Shown here one piece after another: positions 25,751 through 35,018 of a stretch of 64,000 bases of DNA (the first letter of the stretch is position 1; each line of letters starts with the position of its first letter). Location of the stretch: assembly GCF_028368935.1 (NCBI RefSeq), contig NZ_JAQNDK010000002.1:868001-932000 (forward strand), in the 5' to 3' direction. The translations under genes were made by a program, and so were the position numbers. This stretch comes from Sorangium aterium. Its GTDB lineage: Bacteria; Myxococcota_A; Polyangia; Polyangiales; Polyangiaceae. The notes beneath the pieces were generated by a model. It made no database searches, was not told the DNA's origin, and saw only the letters and a program-made list of their open reading frames with translations.

Positions 25751-27601
25751 TCAGCGGGGCGGCCCGGAGTCCGCCGCGGAGCCGGGCACGCGCGGCTTCG
25801 CGCGGAGCTCCGCGAGCGTCCACCTCGCCACGCCGCGCGCCCCCTCGATCGTGAAATGCACGCCGTCGGGCCGGATCGCCCCGTCCTCGTACATGCGCCG
25901 GCACTCGCCCGCGGGGCAGATGTGCTCCTGGAGGTCGAGGAGCGCGACGTCGGGCAGCGTCGCGACGACCTTCCGGATCGAGCGGTTGATGCACGTGACC
26001 TGCTCATGGACGTCCTTCGTCTCCCAGTCGCCGAGCGCGTAGGGGACGGTCGCCATCCAGACGCGCCCGTGCGGGTTCCGGAGCTTGTCGAGGTTGGTGA
26101 CGAGGTTTGCCTCGAAGCGCTCGTGCCACGCCGGCTTGCACGCCTTCGTCCACTCGTCGTTCACCGTGATGCCGTGCATGAAGGCGCCGCCGAGGTAGAG
26201 GACCGCGGCGTCGGGCTTCGCCTGCGCGAGGAGCGCGGGCCACTCGGTCATGCCGCAGAGGTCCGCCATGATGGTGCAGCCGTCACGCCCGTGGAGGTCC
26301 ACCGCCAGCCCGCGCTCCTGCAGACCGCGGAGCGCCCAGCCGAGCGTGTTCGCGGTCGAGTCGCCGACGACGACGACGCGGAACGTGGCCTCGTCCTTCA
26401 CGATCGCGGTGACGAGCGCGTTGATCATCGCGGAGCCCTTCGGCGCCTCGCCGTCCTGCGCGTGGGTCGCACGGACGGCGATGAGCAGCCCGAGCGTGAC
26501 GCCGGCCGGCACCGCCCAGAACGAGCGCCCCTTCGGCAGCCCGCGCTCGCGGATCGGCCTCTCGAGGAAGCGGTAGGAGACGAGCGCGACCGCGAAGGTG
26601 ATCGCGAAGCGGAGCGCGGCGAGGGCGGGGCCGTGCAGGCGATCGCTCGACACGAACACGTGCACCGGCCAGTGCCAGAGGTAGACGCCGTAGCTGATGG
26701 TGCCGACCCACGCGAGCGGGCGCCACGCGAGGGCGCGCGCGACGAGGCTCCGCGAGCCCTGCACCGCGCACGCGATGAGGACGAGGGCCCCGAGCTCCGT
26801 CAGCCAGAACCCGCCGTGGTAGAGGAGCCACGACTGGCCGTCGAGCACGGACCACGCGATCGCGAGGCCGATCGCCGAGGCGACGCCGGCGCCGTCGAGG
26901 AGGCGCACCGCGCGCGGGGAGAGCGCGGCGCGCGGCGTGAGCACCGTCGCGAGCGCGGCGCCGAGGAGGATGCCGGAGGCGCGCGTGTCCGTCCCCATGT
27001 ACACGCGCGTCGTGCTCTCCGGCGCGAAGAGGACGAGCATCGCGATCGCGGAGAGCGCGGCCAGCGCCAGCGTGAGGACGAGCACGCCGCGGCGCGCCCA
27101 CCGCGAGAGCACGAAGACGATGACGAGCGGCCAGACGACGTAGAACTGCTCCTCGATCGCCAGGCTCCACGTGTGCTCGAGCGGCGAGCGCGACGTGAAG
27201 ATCTCCCAGTAGCTCCTGTGCGCGTAGATGGCGCGCCAGTTCGCGACGTAGCCGAGCGTCGCGAGGACATCGGCGCGGAGGCCGGCGAGCGCGCTCGGCG
27301 GCCCGAAGAGGCGCCCGTGGAGCACGACCACCGGGACGAGCGCGAGGAGCGCGGGGAGGAGCCGGCGCGCGCGGCGGATCCAGAAGTCCTTGAGCGAGAT
27401 CGCGCCGCGCGCCTCGTGCTCCGCGAGGAGGAGCGACGTGATGAGGTAGCCCGAGAGGACGAAGAAGAGATCGACGCCGAGGAAGCCGCCGCGCAGCATC
27501 CCGTTCGCGTGGAAGAAGAGGACGCCGAGCAGGGCGAGCCCGCGCAGCCCGTCGAGCGCGGGCAGGTGAGGGAAGAGCGGGCGGCGGGCGGGCGTGTCCA
27601 C
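25751..27601 (-). CDS. OatA-type membrane O-acyltransferase with SGNH domain
   Basis: A 616-aa protein. Residues 1 to about 370 form an acyltransferase-3 domain with about ten membrane helices: A-L-D-G-L-R-G-L-A-L-L at the start, the catalytic F-F-H-A-N, G-V-D-L-F-F-V-L-S-G-Y-L-I, and R-R-A-R-R-L-L-P. The rest is an extracytoplasmic SGNH-type esterase domain with V-V-V-G-D-S-T-A-N near 415 and a C-terminal D-G-V-H-F block. Enzymes of this build O-acetylate peptidoglycan or surface polysaccharide. No operon partner is evident. Confidence 0.9.
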   Translation of the reverse strand: MDTPARRPLFPHLPALDGLRGLALLGVLFFHANGMLRGGFLGVDLFFVLSGYLITSLLLAEHEARGAISLKDFWIRRARRLLPALLALVPVVVLHGRLFGPPSALAGLRADVLATLGYVANWRAIYAHRSYWEIFTSRSPLEHTWSLAIEEQFYVVWPLVIVFVLSRWARRGVLVLTLALAALSAIAMLVLFAPESTTRVYMGTDTRASGILLGAALATVLTPRAALSPRAVRLLDGAGVASAIGLAIAWSVLDGQSWLLYHGGFWLTELGALVLIACAVQGSRSLVARALAWRPLAWVGTISYGVYLWHWPVHVFVSSDRLHGPALAALRFAITFAVALVSYRFLERPIRERGLPKGRSFWAVPAGVTLGLLIAVRATHAQDGEAPKGSAMINALVTAIVKDEATFRVVVVGDSTANTLGWALRGLQERGLAVDLHGRDGCTIMADLCGMTEWPALLAQAKPDAAVLYLGGAFMHGITVNDEWTKACKPAWHERFEANLVTNLDKLRNPHGRVWMATVPYALGDWETKDVHEQVTCINRSIRKVVATLPDVALLDLQEHICPAGECRRMYEDGAIRPDGVHFTIEGARGVARWTLAELRAKPRVPGSAADSGPPR

Positions 27602-27694
27602 GAGGCGAGGGGCGAGACTATCAAAACGCCCGGGCGGCGCCTCCCATGCCGCGCGCTCGCGTCGCGTGGATCGCGCCGTGGCCGAGGTTACTCG

Positions 27695-28780
27695 TCAGTA
27701 GTGATCCCCCTTCTTCGTGACGCCGAAGGGGATGAGCTGCGACGGTTGCCCGTTGATCGTCGTCCCCCCGGCCTGGATCATGTGCGCCAGATTGAGGAAA
27801 TCGGCCGGGAAGTTCAGCTTCGGAGCGGTGAGCGCGTCGAGCGCCGCCGTCTGCTCCGGCGTGAGCTTCACCTCGAGCGCCCTCACGTTGTCGTCGAGCT
27901 GCGCCAGCGTGCGCGCCCCGATGATCGTGGACGACACCGCCGGACGCGCCTGCACCCAGCTGAGGGCGACGCGCGCGACCGTGGTCTCGAGCTGCTTGGC
28001 GATCCGCTCGAGCTCGTCGATCACCGTGTAGCTCCGCTCGTCGAGGTAGCTCGCGGTCCACTGCCGCCCCTCCGGCTTGACCGTCGCGGCGTTCTTCCGC
28101 GTGTACTTGCCGCTCAGGATCCCGCTCCGCAGGGGCGACCACGGCGTCACCCCCAGCCCGAGCTCCTGGGCCATGGGAATCAGCTCCCCTTCGACCGTCC
28201 GCTCGAGGAGCGAATACTCGATCTGCAGGCCGATGAACGGCGCCCATCCGCGGAACTGAGCGATGAGCTGCCCTTGAGTCACCTTCCACGCGGGGGTGTC
28301 GGACACGCCGATATAGCGGACCTTCCCCGACTGGACGAGATCGTGGAGCGCCGCCATGGTCTCCTCGATCGGCGTGAACTTGTCCCAGTTGTGCAGCCAG
28401 TAGAGATCGATGTAGTCGGTGCGCAGCCGGCGGAGCGACTGCTCGCAAGCGGCGAGGATCGACTTGCGGTTCGAGCCGCCGCCGTTGGGATCGCCGACGT
28501 ACAGGTTTCCGCTGAACTTCGTGGCGATCACCAGCCGGTCGCGCTTCTGCCGGTCGTGGCCGAGGTGATCACCGATGATCTTCTCCGAGTGCCCTTTGGT
28601 GTAGAGGTTCGCCGTATCGATGAAGTTCCCCCCGAGCTCGATGAAGCGGTCGAGGATGGCTTCGGAGTCCTTGACGCTGCTCCCCCAGCCCAGGTCTTCG
28701 CCGAACGTCATGGCGCCGAGGCAAAAGGGGCTCACCCGCAGACCCGAGCGGCCGAGCGTGACATAATGATCGAGCGGCAT
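27695..28780 (-). CDS. Aldo/keto reductase
   Basis: A 361-aa aldo/keto reductase. N-terminal R-S-G-L-R-V-S-P-F-C-L-G-A-M-T-F-G, catalytic D-T-A-N-L-Y near residue 55, V-I-A-T-K near 84, W-L-H-N-W near 128 (active-site His), and I-I-G-A-R-T near 290 for NADPH phosphate binding. The enzyme reduces carbonyls with NADPH; the substrate is unknown. It is divergent from a MarR-type gene, and a palindrome lies between them, so control by that regulator is likely. Confidence 0.9.
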   Translation of the reverse strand: MPLDHYVTLGRSGLRVSPFCLGAMTFGEDLGWGSSVKDSEAILDRFIELGGNFIDTANLYTKGHSEKIIGDHLGHDRQKRDRLVIATKFSGNLYVGDPNGGGSNRKSILAACEQSLRRLRTDYIDLYWLHNWDKFTPIEETMAALHDLVQSGKVRYIGVSDTPAWKVTQGQLIAQFRGWAPFIGLQIEYSLLERTVEGELIPMAQELGLGVTPWSPLRSGILSGKYTRKNAATVKPEGRQWTASYLDERSYTVIDELERIAKQLETTVARVALSWVQARPAVSSTIIGARTLAQLDDNVRALEVKLTPEQTAALDALTAPKLNFPADFLNLAHMIQAGGTTINGQPSQLIPFGVTKKGDHY

Positions 28781-28807
28781 CGAATTACCTCCGGAACTTG
28801 TTCCATT

Positions 28808-28820
28808 TTGAACAGTTCAA
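28808..28820. promoter_or_regulatory. Operator-like palindrome (TTGAAC-A-GTTCAA)
   Basis: A perfect 6-1-6 inverted repeat in the 93-bp gap between the divergent aldo/keto reductase and MarR-type genes. Size and place fit a MarR-family operator overlapping the reductase promoter. A second, shorter partial repeat (ACTAAACTAGT) follows within 15 bp. Confidence 0.55.
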
Positions 28821-28873
28821 TACTAAACTAGTAGCGCTGCACCGCTCCATCGTCAAGCGCGAGCAGAGAGAAC

Positions 28874-29302
28874 ATGGACAAGCCTTCGCCCTGGGAGCTC
28901 TGGACGCTGAACTTCGAGTTCAGCATGGCGGTCATGGCCGAGGTGGAGCCCGAGGTGCGCGCGCTGGGGCTCGAGATGAAGGAGTTCCTCCTCCTCGGCA
29001 AGCTCGACGATCACCCTTACCCTGCCGAGCTCTCGCGCGCGCTGCTCACGCCCAAGCCTTCGATCACCTTCATGGTGAAGCGGATGGAGGCGGCTGGCTT
29101 CATCCAGCGCGAGACGGAGGCGGGCGATCTGCGGCGCTTTCGCCTGACGCTCACCCGCTCGGGGCGCAAGGCGATGGAGGCGGCGCGGGCGATCCTCGAC
29201 GACGCCTTCGGGCGAAGGCTGGCGCGGATCTCGGCAGGCGAGCGCGCCGAGCTGGCGCGGCTCCTCACGCGGATGATGGGGGAGCGCGCCCGTCCGCGCT
29301 GA
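28874..29302 (+). CDS. MarR-family transcriptional regulator
   Basis: A 142-aa winged-helix protein. The core M-K-E-F-L-L-L-G-K-L-D, P-A-E-L-S-R-A-L-L-T-P-K-P-S-I-T-F-M-V-K-R-M-E and the wing R-R-F-R-L-T-L-T-R-S-G-R-K fit MarR. The ATG is preceded by GAGAGAA. Divergent from the aldo/keto reductase with a palindromic site between, so it probably represses both genes and is relieved by a small ligand. Confidence 0.85.
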   Translation: MDKPSPWELWTLNFEFSMAVMAEVEPEVRALGLEMKEFLLLGKLDDHPYPAELSRALLTPKPSITFMVKRMEAAGFIQRETEAGDLRRFRLTLTRSGRKAMEAARAILDDAFGRRLARISAGERAELARLLTRMMGERARPR

Positions 29303-29317
29303 CGGCCGCCCTCGCGC

Positions 29318-29815
29318 TCACTCGTAGTCGCGCCTCAGCTCTTCGTAGAACGCGTCGCTCATGAGGTAGTCTGCCCACCACTGCTCGACCGGCGTCGTGC
29401 CCCGGCGCTGCTGGAAGAGCACCAGATCGTCCAGCTCGCCGTCGTACCAGCCCCACAAAAACCGGGCCCGCAGCACGTCCACGTTTCGCCTGCGGAGCTC
29501 GGCCACCGCGTCCTCGAGCGACTCGTCGTCGAACTCGTCGACAAGCGCCTCCGCCTCATCGATGATCTCGCCGAGGTAGGCCAGCCCCTTCTTGGTGAGC
29601 TCGAACCGCGCCTTGCGGCGGTTGACCTCGACGAGGTCCGCGTTCACGAGCTCCTGAAGGACGTCCTCCAGCGGGCTCAGCTCGGACGGCAGCACGAGCG
29701 GTATCTCCATGCCTCCATCGGCGGGCTTCAGGTCCATCTTCTTCAGCACGTAGATGCCGGCATAGACCAGCTTCTGCTCGCGCGACACGATAGGCTGTCT
29801 GCGTCCTTCGAACAT
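29318..29815 (-). CDS. Hypothetical acidic protein, third gene of lipoprotein operon
   Basis: About 165 aa, unknown family. After Q-K-L-V-Y-A-G-I-Y-V-L-K-K-M-D the chain has a winged-helix-like segment (L-E-D-V-L-Q-E-L-V-N-A-D-L-V-E-V-N, F-E-L-T-K-K-G-L-A-Y-L) and then a very acidic helix (E-A-L-V-D-E-F-D-D-E-S-L-E-D). It ends W-W-A-D-Y-L-M-S-D-A-F-Y-E-E-L. ATG 29815 overlaps the upstream stop, indicating translational coupling. It is probably cytoplasmic. Confidence 0.7.
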   Translation of the reverse strand: MFEGRRQPIVSREQKLVYAGIYVLKKMDLKPADGGMEIPLVLPSELSPLEDVLQELVNADLVEVNRRKARFELTKKGLAYLGEIIDEAEALVDEFDDESLEDAVAELRRRNVDVLRARFLWGWYDGELDDLVLFQQRRGTTPVEQWWADYLMSDAFYEELRRDYE

Positions 29816-29819
29816 CGCC

Positions 29820-30335
29820 TCACTCCGCGGTGCGCCAGGCATCGGCCTCGAGGCGGATGTGCCGGCGACCGTCTGGGTCGGTGTCGAGCCACGCGTCGAC
29901 GTCGCCGTCGGCGTAGTACACGGGGGTGCGCCCCGCCGCCTCCGGCCGCCGGATGCGCGCGGCGTGGGGGTTGCACATGGCGAGCACGATGGCGCGCTCG
30001 CCGGAGAACGCGGCCGGCAGCCAGCGCTCGAGGAACGCCGACAGGAGCACGGTCACCGAGTAGTCCTTGGCGACCTCCTCGACGAAGAACTCGAGCTCCA
30101 CGTCATCGGGCAGCACCTCCGGCTCGTCCGCGGAGTGCACGGCCACGACGAGCGCGTCGGTCACCCGGAGCGGCCCTCGATCCGCGCGGCCATCCAGCCA
30201 GAGCGCGTCCACCCGGCACCAGCCGAACTGCGTGGACTCCACGTCCGGCTCGTCGCGGTGCTGCTCGAGGTTCAGCAGCTCCAGCGCGGGACGGCAGCGG
30301 AACGGGAGCTCGGAGATGCTTCGCAGGGGCTGCAT
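29820..30335 (-). CDS. Hypothetical protein, second gene of lipoprotein operon
   Basis: A 171-aa protein of unknown family without signal peptide or membrane helix. It contains an acidic stretch (V-L-P-D-D-V-E-L-E-F-F-V-E-E-V) and a Cys-Asn-Pro-His segment (A-M-C-N-P-H-A-A-R-I). It starts 19 bases after the lipoprotein gene ends and overlaps the next gene, so the three form one unit. Confidence 0.65.
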   Translation of the reverse strand: MQPLRSISELPFRCRPALELLNLEQHRDEPDVESTQFGWCRVDALWLDGRADRGPLRVTDALVVAVHSADEPEVLPDDVELEFFVEEVAKDYSVTVLLSAFLERWLPAAFSGERAIVLAMCNPHAARIRRPEAAGRTPVYYADGDVDAWLDTDPDGRRHIRLEADAWRTAE

Positions 30336-30354
30336 CGCGGCGGCCGGCGCGCGG

Positions 30355-31071
30355 CTACGCGACCAGGCGCTCGGGCCTGCGGCCTCGCTCGCCGCGGCGG
30401 ACGCCGAAGCGCGAGCCGGCGCCGGACTTGCCGCTCCCGAAGCGGCTGCCGCCGGCGTTGTTGTAGCGCCGCCCGGTCTGCGACGACCTGCTGTGGTCGA
30501 CGCTGGACGGGTTCGAGGCGCGGTACGCCTCGCGGTGCGATCGCAGATCGAGCGAGCGGCCGGGCGGCGTGGCGTACGGCTGCGTGTACACGGGCACGTA
30601 ATTCGGGCGCAGCGCCGACGACACCATGGCGCCGAGGAGCATGCCCGACGCCAGGCTCATCACCGGCGAGTGGTAGTACCCGTAGTGGCCGAACCCCGAC
30701 GTCTGGATCTGCGCGGCGCCTTCGCCCGAGACGTCACGGCGGATGGTGAACACCTTCTCGGGGTCCTGCACGCTGCCGTCGCTGTTCTTGTCGAAGAACC
30801 CGGTGACGACCTGCGTCTTGGCGTCCAGGTCCTGTACGGCGACGCTGATGACCTCGCTCCCCTGGTAGATCTCGTTGACGCGCCGCTCGAAGTCCTCGGG
30901 CCCCTCGGCCGCCTTGTAGGCTTCGTTGACCTTGTCGAAGTCGAGCTCGACGTTGGTGTTCTCGGTGGTCGCCCACCGATCCTTGGACCGCCCGCCGCTG
31001 GTATCGCAACCGACGGTCGCGACGGCGAGGGCTGTCAAGAGCACGACGGGCAGGGTGGTCTTCATCATCAT
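30355..31071 (-). CDS. Lipoprotein of unknown function, first gene of operon
   Basis: About 238 aa. The signal sequence M-K-T-T-L-P-V-V-L-L-T-A-L-A-V-A-T-V-G-C ends in a lipobox with lipidated Cys. An EF-hand-like loop D-K-N-S-D-G-S lies near residue 97. A Gly/Tyr/His stretch (G-F-G-H-Y-G-Y-Y-H-S) and a long Arg/Ser/Gly-rich tail ending R-R-G-E-R-G-R-R-P-E-R follow. Starts at 31080 (TTG), 31071, 31068 and 31065 are possible; I take the first ATG. It is probably attached to the outer membrane. Function unknown. Confidence 0.75.
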   Translation of the reverse strand: MMMKTTLPVVLLTALAVATVGCDTSGGRSKDRWATTENTNVELDFDKVNEAYKAAEGPEDFERRVNEIYQGSEVISVAVQDLDAKTQVVTGFFDKNSDGSVQDPEKVFTIRRDVSGEGAAQIQTSGFGHYGYYHSPVMSLASGMLLGAMVSSALRPNYVPVYTQPYATPPGRSLDLRSHREAYRASNPSSVDHSRSSQTGRRYNNAGGSRFGSGKSGAGSRFGVRRGERGRRPERLVA

Positions 31072-31080
31072 CTGGAACAA

Positions 31081-31409
31081 TCTGTCTGGTGCCGACGGGG
31101 GATTCTGTCAAGCAGGCGGGGCGGTGCGCTCGAGCTCGAACGCGGCGCACGGATTCGCGCCGAGCTCGAACATCCGGATCGGCAAGGTATTCCCCGACCG
31201 GGCCCTCCAGGCAGAGCCCAGCGCGTTCGTCTCCGCGAACACCGACGCCCGACGCGGTCGCGTAACCGGCGTCCTCCGCGAACCGCACCCGCTCGCCGAG
31301 GTCGTGGACGCGGCCCGCTCGGCGGAGCTCCTGGGCTCGGAGCGGGCCCCCTCGCCATGGCGCCAAATGAGGCGCAGGGCACTACGGCGCCAAACGAGGC
31401 GCGGGGTGC
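31081..31409. other. Intergenic stretch, no gene supported
   Basis: About 330 bases upstream of the lipoprotein operon. One plus-strand frame has coding-like third-base GC but no start or family features. Near 31360-31400 there is a short direct repeat (GGCGCCAAA-GAGGCGC twice, with small differences). It should hold the lipoprotein promoter. Confidence 0.3.
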
Positions 31410-32333
31410 TCAGGTCGCCTTCGGCTTGTGGGTGGCGAAGAAGAGGCCCGGCAATACGAGCGCTGCGCCGAGCCAATGGTAGAGGGCAAACGCCTCTCCG
31501 AGGAGGAGCCAGGCCAGCACGGCGGTATAGACCGGCGACAGATAGAGCAGCAGGCCAGTGCGGCTCGGGCCGAGATGCTCGGTGATATAGCCGTACGTGG
31601 CATAGGCGCCGACGCCTGGGACCAGGACCAGGGTCAGCACGGTGGCGATGGTGCGCAGGTCGAACTGCGGCGCGCCGCGGCTGGCCAGCTCCCAGCCGAG
31701 CAGCGGCAGCAGGAGGATCGCTCCGGCCAGCGCGATCGCGGCGAGGCGCGCCTGGACCCCCAGCGGATCTGGCCAGCGCTTCAGCAGCACCGTGTAAAGC
31801 GCCCAGGAGATCGCGGCGCCGAGGATCATCAGGTCACCGGTGCTGAAGCTGAGCGCCAGCAGCGCCGCCGGGTCGCCGCGCAGCACGATGACCAGCACGC
31901 CGGCCAGCGCCAGCGCCGCGCCCAGGCCCTGGCGCCGGCTGAGCCGCTCTCCGAACATGGCCCGGGACAGCAGGATGATGATCACCGGCGAGACCGCGTA
32001 AATCAGGCCGATGTTGGTGGCCGTGGTGGTGGCGGCGCCGTAATAGACGCCGGCGCCGCAGATGCCCATGCCCAGCAGGCCGAGCAGGGCATATCGGGCC
32101 CAGTCCCGCCGCAGCGCGGCGCGGGCGCGCCACAGCTCGCGGCCGCAGAAGGGCAGCAGCACCAGCACGACACCCGTCCAGCGGAGCTCCGCGAGCGCCA
32201 CCGGCGGGATGAAATCGGCTGTGGCGCGGGCCAGCAGCATGTTGGCCGTGAAGAGCGCCGGGGTGACGAACAGCAGGACCTGGGCGATGCGCTGCTGGCG
32301 GGACTCGGCGAAGCCGAGAGAGGTGGAGGCCAT
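31410..32333 (-). CDS. EamA/DMT-superfamily transporter
   Basis: A 307-aa inner-membrane protein with about ten hydrophobic helices arranged as two EamA repeats. Typical points are L-A-E-L-R-W-T-G in the first repeat, I-Y-A-V-S-P-V-I-I-I-L-L near 115, the internal repeat start G-D-L-M-I-L-G-A-A-I-S-W-A-L-Y near 168, and L-L-Y-L-S-P-V-Y-T-A-V-L near the end. Members export amino acids, metabolites or drugs; the substrate is not predictable here. Confidence 0.9.
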   Translation of the reverse strand: MASTSLGFAESRQQRIAQVLLFVTPALFTANMLLARATADFIPPVALAELRWTGVVLVLLPFCGRELWRARAALRRDWARYALLGLLGMGICGAGVYYGAATTTATNIGLIYAVSPVIIILLSRAMFGERLSRRQGLGAALALAGVLVIVLRGDPAALLALSFSTGDLMILGAAISWALYTVLLKRWPDPLGVQARLAAIALAGAILLLPLLGWELASRGAPQFDLRTIATVLTLVLVPGVGAYATYGYITEHLGPSRTGLLLYLSPVYTAVLAWLLLGEAFALYHWLGAALVLPGLFFATHKPKAT

Positions 32334-32786
32334 TGGCGCGGACAGTAGGGGAGCGCCGCTACCATGGCCAGGGCTTCTCCCTGGCGCTGCCGGGCCGTGT
32401 CCGGAGCACGACGTCCGCGCGCTACGCCTCCCAGCGCTCTATCCCAACCCGCCTCGCTGCCTCCGCGGCTGTTGGCCAATACACCTCTTCCCGCGGGATC
32501 TCGAGCTGTCCGGCACCCCGGCCGCGCAGCACCTCCCTCTGCGCTGCCACGAGCTCCGAGATGTCCTCCACGCCCACCGTCCACTCCTCGGCGAACCGTC
32601 GCAGCATCGCGCCTCGCAGACCGAGGGCACCGACTCGACGCGAGCAGGCATGAGGCGCACTATGTGCCGGCATGTGCCAACTGGTGCGGATTGTATCTGG
32701 CGGTAATCACTAACGAAATGGCTCGGCATGTCGAGTGCTTCTCCTGCGGCCAGCGATTCGAACGACAGACGGACACGGAGACTCAC
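32334..32786. other. Gap before the propeller lipoprotein
   Basis: Contains one small minus-strand frame (listed separately) and, near 32660-32780, an AT-richer segment (TGTATCTGGCGGTAATCACTAACG) that probably carries the lipoprotein promoter. Nothing else recognised. Confidence 0.35.
32422..32607 (-). CDS. Small hypothetical protein, 61 aa
   Basis: The frame starts M-L-R-R-F-A-E-E-W-T-V-G-V-E-D-I-S and ends R-V-G-I-E-R-W-E-A. It has coding-like composition with acidic and basic residues balanced, but no ribosome site stands out and I recognise no family. It could be a fragment of a larger lost gene. Confidence 0.35.
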   Translation of the reverse strand: MLRRFAEEWTVGVEDISELVAAQREVLRGRGAGQLEIPREEVYWPTAAEAARRVGIERWEA

Positions 32787-34979
32787 ATGCGATCATTTTA
32801 CAGGGGTTGTACGCTTGTTTCTCTGCTCGCGCTCGGCGCCGGCTTCGCCGCCTGCTCGAGCGGATCGGGCGGATCTGGTGGACCCGCGCAGACGGGCCTG
32901 GCACAGAGCGCCCTCACGCCCGCGACGAGCTGCGATGATGTCGAGGCGCTGCTCCGCGAACGGCTGAAGCAGAACATGGCCAAGTCGGTCGAAGCTGCGC
33001 GGGAGTCCGCCCTGCAGCAGCTCGAGGCCGGGTGCGTCTGGTTCGGAGAGGACGGCGGGCCAGTCGGCGCCTCCAGCTCCGGCTCCGCCTCCTCGGGAGG
33101 GCCCGTCTCGGCGCCGACCGAGGAGGGGGGCGGGGGTGTCGACGACGGGGGTGCCAAGGAGTACTCGACGACGAACACGCAGGAAGCCGACGTCGACGAG
33201 GCCGACTTCATCAAGAACGACGGAGAGAACGTCTATATCCTGGCCCACGGGCAATTCCAGATCTTCGACGCGTGGCCCGCCGCCGACATCCACCGCGTCG
33301 CGTCGGTCGCGATCGAGGGGGAGCCGAAGAAGCTCTTCGTGCACGAGAAGCGCGCCCTCGTGTACTCCTCGCTGTCCCCGTCCTCGTCGCCTGACGGCGA
33401 GATCGCTTCTTACTCCAGCGGTGAGTGCACGTACGGATACGACTGCGAGTTCACGGGCGACGGCACGCCGCTCCTGGTCACCGAATTCGACATCAGCGAC
33501 CTCACGGCGCCGACCGTCGTGCGGACGCTGAAGTTCTCCGGATCGTTCATCAACGCCCGGCGCATCGGGGCCGCGGTGCACACGATCGTCGCCTCCCGCG
33601 AGCCGACGGTGGAGGGACTCTCTACCTGGCCAGAGGGACTCGATGTCTGCTCCCTGTCCGACCAAGGGGTCAACCCGTCCACCGTGGCCGCCGTGAACAG
33701 CGCGTATGACAAGCTCCTTGAGAAGAACATCGCCCTCATCGACGCGGCCCCGCTCGACATCCAGCTGCCCAGCGTGGAGGACACGGTGTACCGGGACGGC
33801 GTGGCGTCCCCGAAGAGCCACGAGCCGTTCGCGAGCTGCGAGAACTTCTACCTGTCGAACACGGGCGACGGGCAGAGCTTCCTCTCGGTCGTCTCGACCG
33901 AGCTCGGCGCCGAGGCGCTCGGCCAGACGACGATCGTGGGCAGGCCCGGCGCCGTCTACGCGACCGCGGACTCGCTCTACGTGGCGAGCCGGCACCAGTA
34001 CGGCCAGACGTACGGCTGGTTCTACGACGACGGCAAGGCGACGCCCGACGCGACGACCATCCACAAGTTCGCGCTGAGCGAGCGCGCGGCGCCGAGCGCG
34101 TACCTGGGGAGCGGCGTCGTGAAGGGGCGCGTGCTCAACCAGTTCGCCCTCAGCGAGCACGAGGGGTATCTCCGCGTCGCGACCACCACCGGGCACCTGC
34201 CCGACCCGGACACGCACAACACCGTCGCGTCGCTGAAGCAGGAGGGCGGCGAGCTCGTGGTCAAGGGGATGGTGGACCACCTCGCTCCCGGCGAGGACAT
34301 CCGATCCGCCCGCTTCTACGGCGACGTCGGGTTCGTCGTGACCTTCAAGAAGACCGACCCGCTCTACACCATCGATTTCTCGGAGCCCGAGGCGCCGAGG
34401 GTGCGCGGCGAGCTGAAGATCCCCGGCTTCTCGACGTACATGCACATGATCGACGAGGGGCACGTCATGAGCATCGGCTACGACGCCGACGACCAGGGAG
34501 ACTTCGCGTGGTTCCAGGGGATCCTGCTCCAGATCTTCGACGTGACGGATCTCGACGCGCCGACGCTCACGCACAAGGAGGTGATCGGGACGCGCGGCTC
34601 CGCGAGCGACGCCGCGACCAACCACCTCGCGTTCAACTACTTCACCCAGCGGGGGCTGCTCGGGATCCCCATGGTCATCTGCGAGGGCGGGAGCGGCGGC
34701 GACTTCGGCGACACGATGACGTTCAGCGGGCTGCTCGTCTACAAGGTGGATCCCGGCGCGGGCTTCACGTCCGTCGGCGGCGTGCCCCACCCGCTGCCCG
34801 ACGCGAGCGCGGACGGGAACGGCCCGAGCTGCGGGAACTGGTGGAGCAGCGCGACGTCGTTCGTGAAGCGGAGCGTCTTCATGGAGGACTACGTCTACTC
34901 CGTCTCCGAGGACGAGATCCGGGTCGCCAACATCAGCGATCTCGCGGCGCCGGAAGCCGTCGTGTCGCTCGTCCCCTGA
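32787..34979 (+). CDS. Beta-propeller-domain (PF09826-type) lipoprotein
   Basis: A 730-aa exported lipoprotein. The signal sequence ends L-L-A-L-G-A-G-F-A-A-C-S, a lipobox. After a Ser/Gly-rich linker comes the family entry motif Y-S-T-T-N-T-Q-E-A-D-V-D-E-A-D-F-I-K. Propeller blades follow, for example P-L-Y-T-I-D-F-S-E-P, I-F-D-V-T-D-L-D-A-P and the closing I-R-V-A-N-I-S-D-L-A-A-P-E. ATG 32787 follows ACGGAG. The function of this secreted propeller family is unknown; a surface binding role is inferred. Confidence 0.9.
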   Translation: MRSFYRGCTLVSLLALGAGFAACSSGSGGSGGPAQTGLAQSALTPATSCDDVEALLRERLKQNMAKSVEAARESALQQLEAGCVWFGEDGGPVGASSSGSASSGGPVSAPTEEGGGGVDDGGAKEYSTTNTQEADVDEADFIKNDGENVYILAHGQFQIFDAWPAADIHRVASVAIEGEPKKLFVHEKRALVYSSLSPSSSPDGEIASYSSGECTYGYDCEFTGDGTPLLVTEFDISDLTAPTVVRTLKFSGSFINARRIGAAVHTIVASREPTVEGLSTWPEGLDVCSLSDQGVNPSTVAAVNSAYDKLLEKNIALIDAAPLDIQLPSVEDTVYRDGVASPKSHEPFASCENFYLSNTGDGQSFLSVVSTELGAEALGQTTIVGRPGAVYATADSLYVASRHQYGQTYGWFYDDGKATPDATTIHKFALSERAAPSAYLGSGVVKGRVLNQFALSEHEGYLRVATTTGHLPDPDTHNTVASLKQEGGELVVKGMVDHLAPGEDIRSARFYGDVGFVVTFKKTDPLYTIDFSEPEAPRVRGELKIPGFSTYMHMIDEGHVMSIGYDADDQGDFAWFQGILLQIFDVTDLDAPTLTHKEVIGTRGSASDAATNHLAFNYFTQRGLLGIPMVICEGGSGGDFGDTMTFSGLLVYKVDPGAGFTSVGGVPHPLPDASADGNGPSCGNWWSSATSFVKRSVFMEDYVYSVSEDEIRVANISDLAAPEAVVSLVP

Positions 34980-35018
34980 GCGAGCTCCGCGGCGCGGCCG
35001 CGTGCTAGAGCCCCCTCC

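Noticed and set aside
25655-28831. Plus-strand open frame of 1058 codons opposite the acyltransferase and aldo/keto reductase
   Set aside because: It spans two genes with complete catalytic motifs on the other strand and has no recognisable domain.
31108-31409. Coding-like frames upstream of the lipoprotein operon
   Set aside because: High third-base GC occurs on both strands, no start site or family is visible.
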